6,175 nt of DNA from Nitrospirota bacterium (lineage in GTDB: Bacteria; Nitrospirota; UBA9217), in NCBI GenBank assembly GCA_021788515.1, contig JAJYKN010000092.1, forward strand, positions 1-6,175, read 5' to 3'. This document shows, one piece after another, positions 4,234-6,175 of this stretch; position 1 is the stretch's first letter; every line of letters begins with the position of its first letter. Position numbers and translations under genes: made by a program. The notes beneath the pieces were generated by a model. The model was not told where the DNA came from and searched no databases. It worked only from the letters and a program-made list of their open reading frames with translations.

Positions 4234-6175
4234 ATGCAGCGGATCATAGATTTTGTCCTGCGGCAGAGACTGCTCGTCCTCATCGGCGTTTTTCTGCTCA
4301 TCGGCATCGGCATTTATTCATTCAAGACCCTGTCCATCGACGCTTTTCCCGATGTGACGAATGTTCAGGTCCAGATCATCTCCACGGCCCCGGGCATGTC
4401 TCCTTTGGAGACGGAGAAGCTGGTCACCACGCCCATCGAGCTTAAAATGAGCGGAATGCCCAGGCTGCATGAGACGCGGTCTCTATCCAAGTTCGGGTTG
4501 TCCCTTGTCACTCTCGTCTTTGAAGACAATGTTGATATCTATTTCGCGCGGCAGCAGGTGTTGGAGCGGATGATCGAGGCAAAGGAGGATCTGCCGAAGA
4601 ATGTGGAACCCATGCTCGGCCCCGTATCGACGGGCCTCGGCGAGATATATCAGTACACTCTCGAAGGAAAAAGTAAAAGCCTCATGGAGCTGCGCACCCT
4701 GCAGGATTGGGTCGTCAGGAAGCTCCTCCGTACTGTTCCGGGAGTCACGGACGTGAACTCCTTTGGCGGAGACGTGAAACAGTACCAGATCGCGGTGGTC
4801 CCCGAGCGGCTGATCAAGTACAATCTCACACTGCGGCAGGTGTTCGAGGCGGTCGCCAAAAATAACACGAACGCCAGCGGCAGCTTTATGAACATCGGCG
4901 GAGAGCAGTACATCATCCGCGGACTGGGTCTGCTCAAGACCCTTGAGGACATCGGCAATATCGTCATTACGTCGAGCCACGGGACCCCGATATATGTGAA
5001 GGACGTTGCGGAGCTTAAGCTGGGCGCCGCGTTCACCCAGGGCGCGGTCGTAAAGAACGGGGAAGACGCGATGGCGGGCATCATCCTGCTGATCAAGGGA
5101 GGAAACTCGCGTGACGTTGTCGAGAAGGTCAAGGAGAAGATGAAGGAAATCGCAAAAACGCTTCCCGAAGGCGTCAAGGCCGTGCCCTTTTATGACCGCG
5201 CCGAACTCGTCCAGCGGGCGCTTTCCACCATCATCAGCGCGCTCGCGGAAGGCTCGCTCTTCATCGTGCTGGTGCTCTTCATATTCCTCGGAAACGTGCG
5301 GAGCGCAATAGTCGTGACGCTTTCGCTCCCCTTGACCATGCTGTTCACCTTCATCGTCATGCGCCAGCTCGGGATCACCGCGAACATGATGTCCCTCGGC
5401 GGCCTTGCCATCGCCATCGGCATGGTCGTGGACGGGGCGGTCGTCATCGTCGAGAACACCTACCGACATCTCTCCGAGCGCAAAGATGAACCGGCAATCC
5501 ATGTTATAGCGGAATCAGTGCTGGAAGTGATGCGGCCGGTGATCTTCGGCATCATGATCATCACCGTGGTTTTCCTGCCGCTTTTTACCTTGACCGACGT
5601 TGAGGGGAAGATGTTCAGTCCCCTTGCCGTGACGATCTCCATCGCACTGATCGGTTCGCTCCTTGTTTCGGTTCTGATTGTGCCTGTGCTGTCGTCCTTC
5701 ATTCTGAAGGGCGGCAACGAGGAAGACACCCGGCTCCTCGCGCTCGTGAAGCGGAAGTTCAACCCCCTACTCGCCTGGGCACTGTTAAATCGAAAGCGGG
5801 TTCTTATTATCTCAATAGCTGCGTTTGTCGCGAGCCTGGCGCTCCTGCCCTTTATCGGAAAGGAGTTCATGCCCGTGCTCCAGGAGGGGCACCTCACGGT
5901 CCAGCTCATCCGGCTGCCGGGGATCTCGCTCCGGGATTCCATCGAGATGGAAAAGAAATTTCACAAGATCCTCTTGACCTTCCCCGAGGTGGAGACCGTG
6001 GTCTCGAAGATCGGCGCTGCGGAGATCGCGTCCGACCCCATGGGGCCCGAGATATCAGACCCCATCATTACGCTCAAGCCCCGCAAAGAGTGGAAAACGG
6101 CGAAAAACCTTCCGGGCCTGATCGACAAGATGCGGAAGAAGCTGGAGGCGTCGCTGCCTGGCGTGGGTTTCAACT
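4234..6175 (+). CDS. czcA: CzcA/CusA-family RND heavy-metal efflux pump (3' end beyond window)
   Basis: This is the inner-membrane proton/metal antiporter of the operon. The first 647 residues are visible with an open frame to the edge; the family is about 1,040 residues long, so roughly 60 percent is present. TM1 is at about 12-30, followed by the heavy-metal RND hallmark DAFPDVTNVQVQI (36-48) and the periplasmic porter domain (to about 335). TM2 (about 340-355) and TM3 follow, then TM4 with AIGMVVDGAVVIVEN (394-408). D400 and E407 match the CzcA proton-relay residues D408 and E415, while A394 replaces D402, as in CusA. The second periplasmic half begins KEFMPVLQEGH (543-553) and contains AAEIASDPMGPEISD (595-609), closely CzcA-like. 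Gln557 and Ile607 occupy the positions of CusA Met573 and Met623. Divalent cations (Co, Zn, Cd, Ni) are therefore more likely than Cu/Ag, but this is inference. Confidence 0.94.
   Translation, partial: MQRIIDFVLRQRLLVLIGVFLLIGIGIYSFKTLSIDAFPDVTNVQVQIISTAPGMSPLETEKLVTTPIELKMSGMPRLHETRSLSKFGLSLVTLVFEDNVDIYFARQQVLERMIEAKEDLPKNVEPMLGPVSTGLGEIYQYTLEGKSKSLMELRTLQDWVVRKLLRTVPGVTDVNSFGGDVKQYQIAVVPERLIKYNLTLRQVFEAVAKNNTNASGSFMNIGGEQYIIRGLGLLKTLEDIGNIVITSSHGTPIYVKDVAELKLGAAFTQGAVVKNGEDAMAGIILLIKGGNSRDVVEKVKEKMKEIAKTLPEGVKAVPFYDRAELVQRALSTIISALAEGSLFIVLVLFIFLGNVRSAIVVTLSLPLTMLFTFIVMRQLGITANMMSLGGLAIAIGMVVDGAVVIVENTYRHLSERKDEPAIHVIAESVLEVMRPVIFGIMIITVVFLPLFTLTDVEGKMFSPLAVTISIALIGSLLVSVLIVPVLSSFILKGGNEEDTRLLALVKRKFNPLLAWALLNRKRVLIISIAAFVASLALLPFIGKEFMPVLQEGHLTVQLIRLPGISLRDSIEMEKKFHKILLTFPEVETVVSKIGAAEIASDPMGPEISDPIITLKPRKEWKTAKNLPGLIDKMRKKLEASLPGVGFN

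Noticed and set aside
4483..5502. A 339-codon open frame on the minus strand
   Set aside because: It lies entirely antisense to the well-supported pump gene, its product is a His/Asp-rich low-information sequence with no recognisable domain, and GC-rich codon use on the plus strand creates such shadows.
5460..6173. Two minus-strand open frames (5460-5942 and 5961-6173)
   Set aside because: They are antisense to conserved pump segments and their Ser/Arg/Thr-rich products match no family I know.

Overview
The window carries two unrelated modules. Positions 1 to about 1221 are one end of an insertion sequence whose DDE transposase is read on the minus strand and runs off the left edge. Positions 1267 to 6175 hold a plus-strand operon for a three-part RND heavy-metal efflux pump of the Czc/Cus type, which runs off the right edge inside the pump gene. 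The GC-rich codon use, the lipoprotein-type adaptor and the transposase type suggest a Gram-negative bacterium, perhaps a deltaproteobacterium, a Nitrospirae member or a similar anaerobic lineage. That placement is only an impression; there is no rRNA or other marker here. A double membrane is well supported, because the operon encodes an outer-membrane factor.

Left part: the transposase has visible D172, D233 and E271, an N-terminal helix-turn-helix-like region and a strong ribosome binding site. Between its start codon and the operon lie two 22-bp direct repeats (19 of 22 identical, 45 bp apart), which look like transposase-binding sites at the element's end. The outer repeat ends only 45 bp before the first operon gene, so the element sits at the promoter region of the efflux operon.

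Right part, in order: a 120-residue secreted or membrane-anchored cysteine-containing small protein (unknown, DUF2946-like in layout); a 118-bp gap with inverted repeats; a TolC/CzcC-type outer-membrane factor; a CzcB-type membrane fusion lipoprotein overlapping it by 4 bp; and a CzcA-type RND proton/metal antiporter starting 9 bp after that, with its first 647 residues visible. The pump, adaptor and outer-membrane channel should together form one machine that expels metal cations across both membranes.

The pump's substrate class is not settled by its signature. Its TM4 motif AIGMVVDGAVVIVEN mixes the CusA-like AIG with the CzcA-like DGAVVIVEN. The positions matching two of the three periplasmic copper-binding methionines of CusA are Gln557 and Ile607, which argues against a copper/silver pump and for divalent cations. 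I see no CRISPR array, tRNA, rRNA or clearly novel defence-like system. The most unusual points are the IS-operon junction, a possible leaderless first gene, the small cysteine protein and the mixed pump signature.
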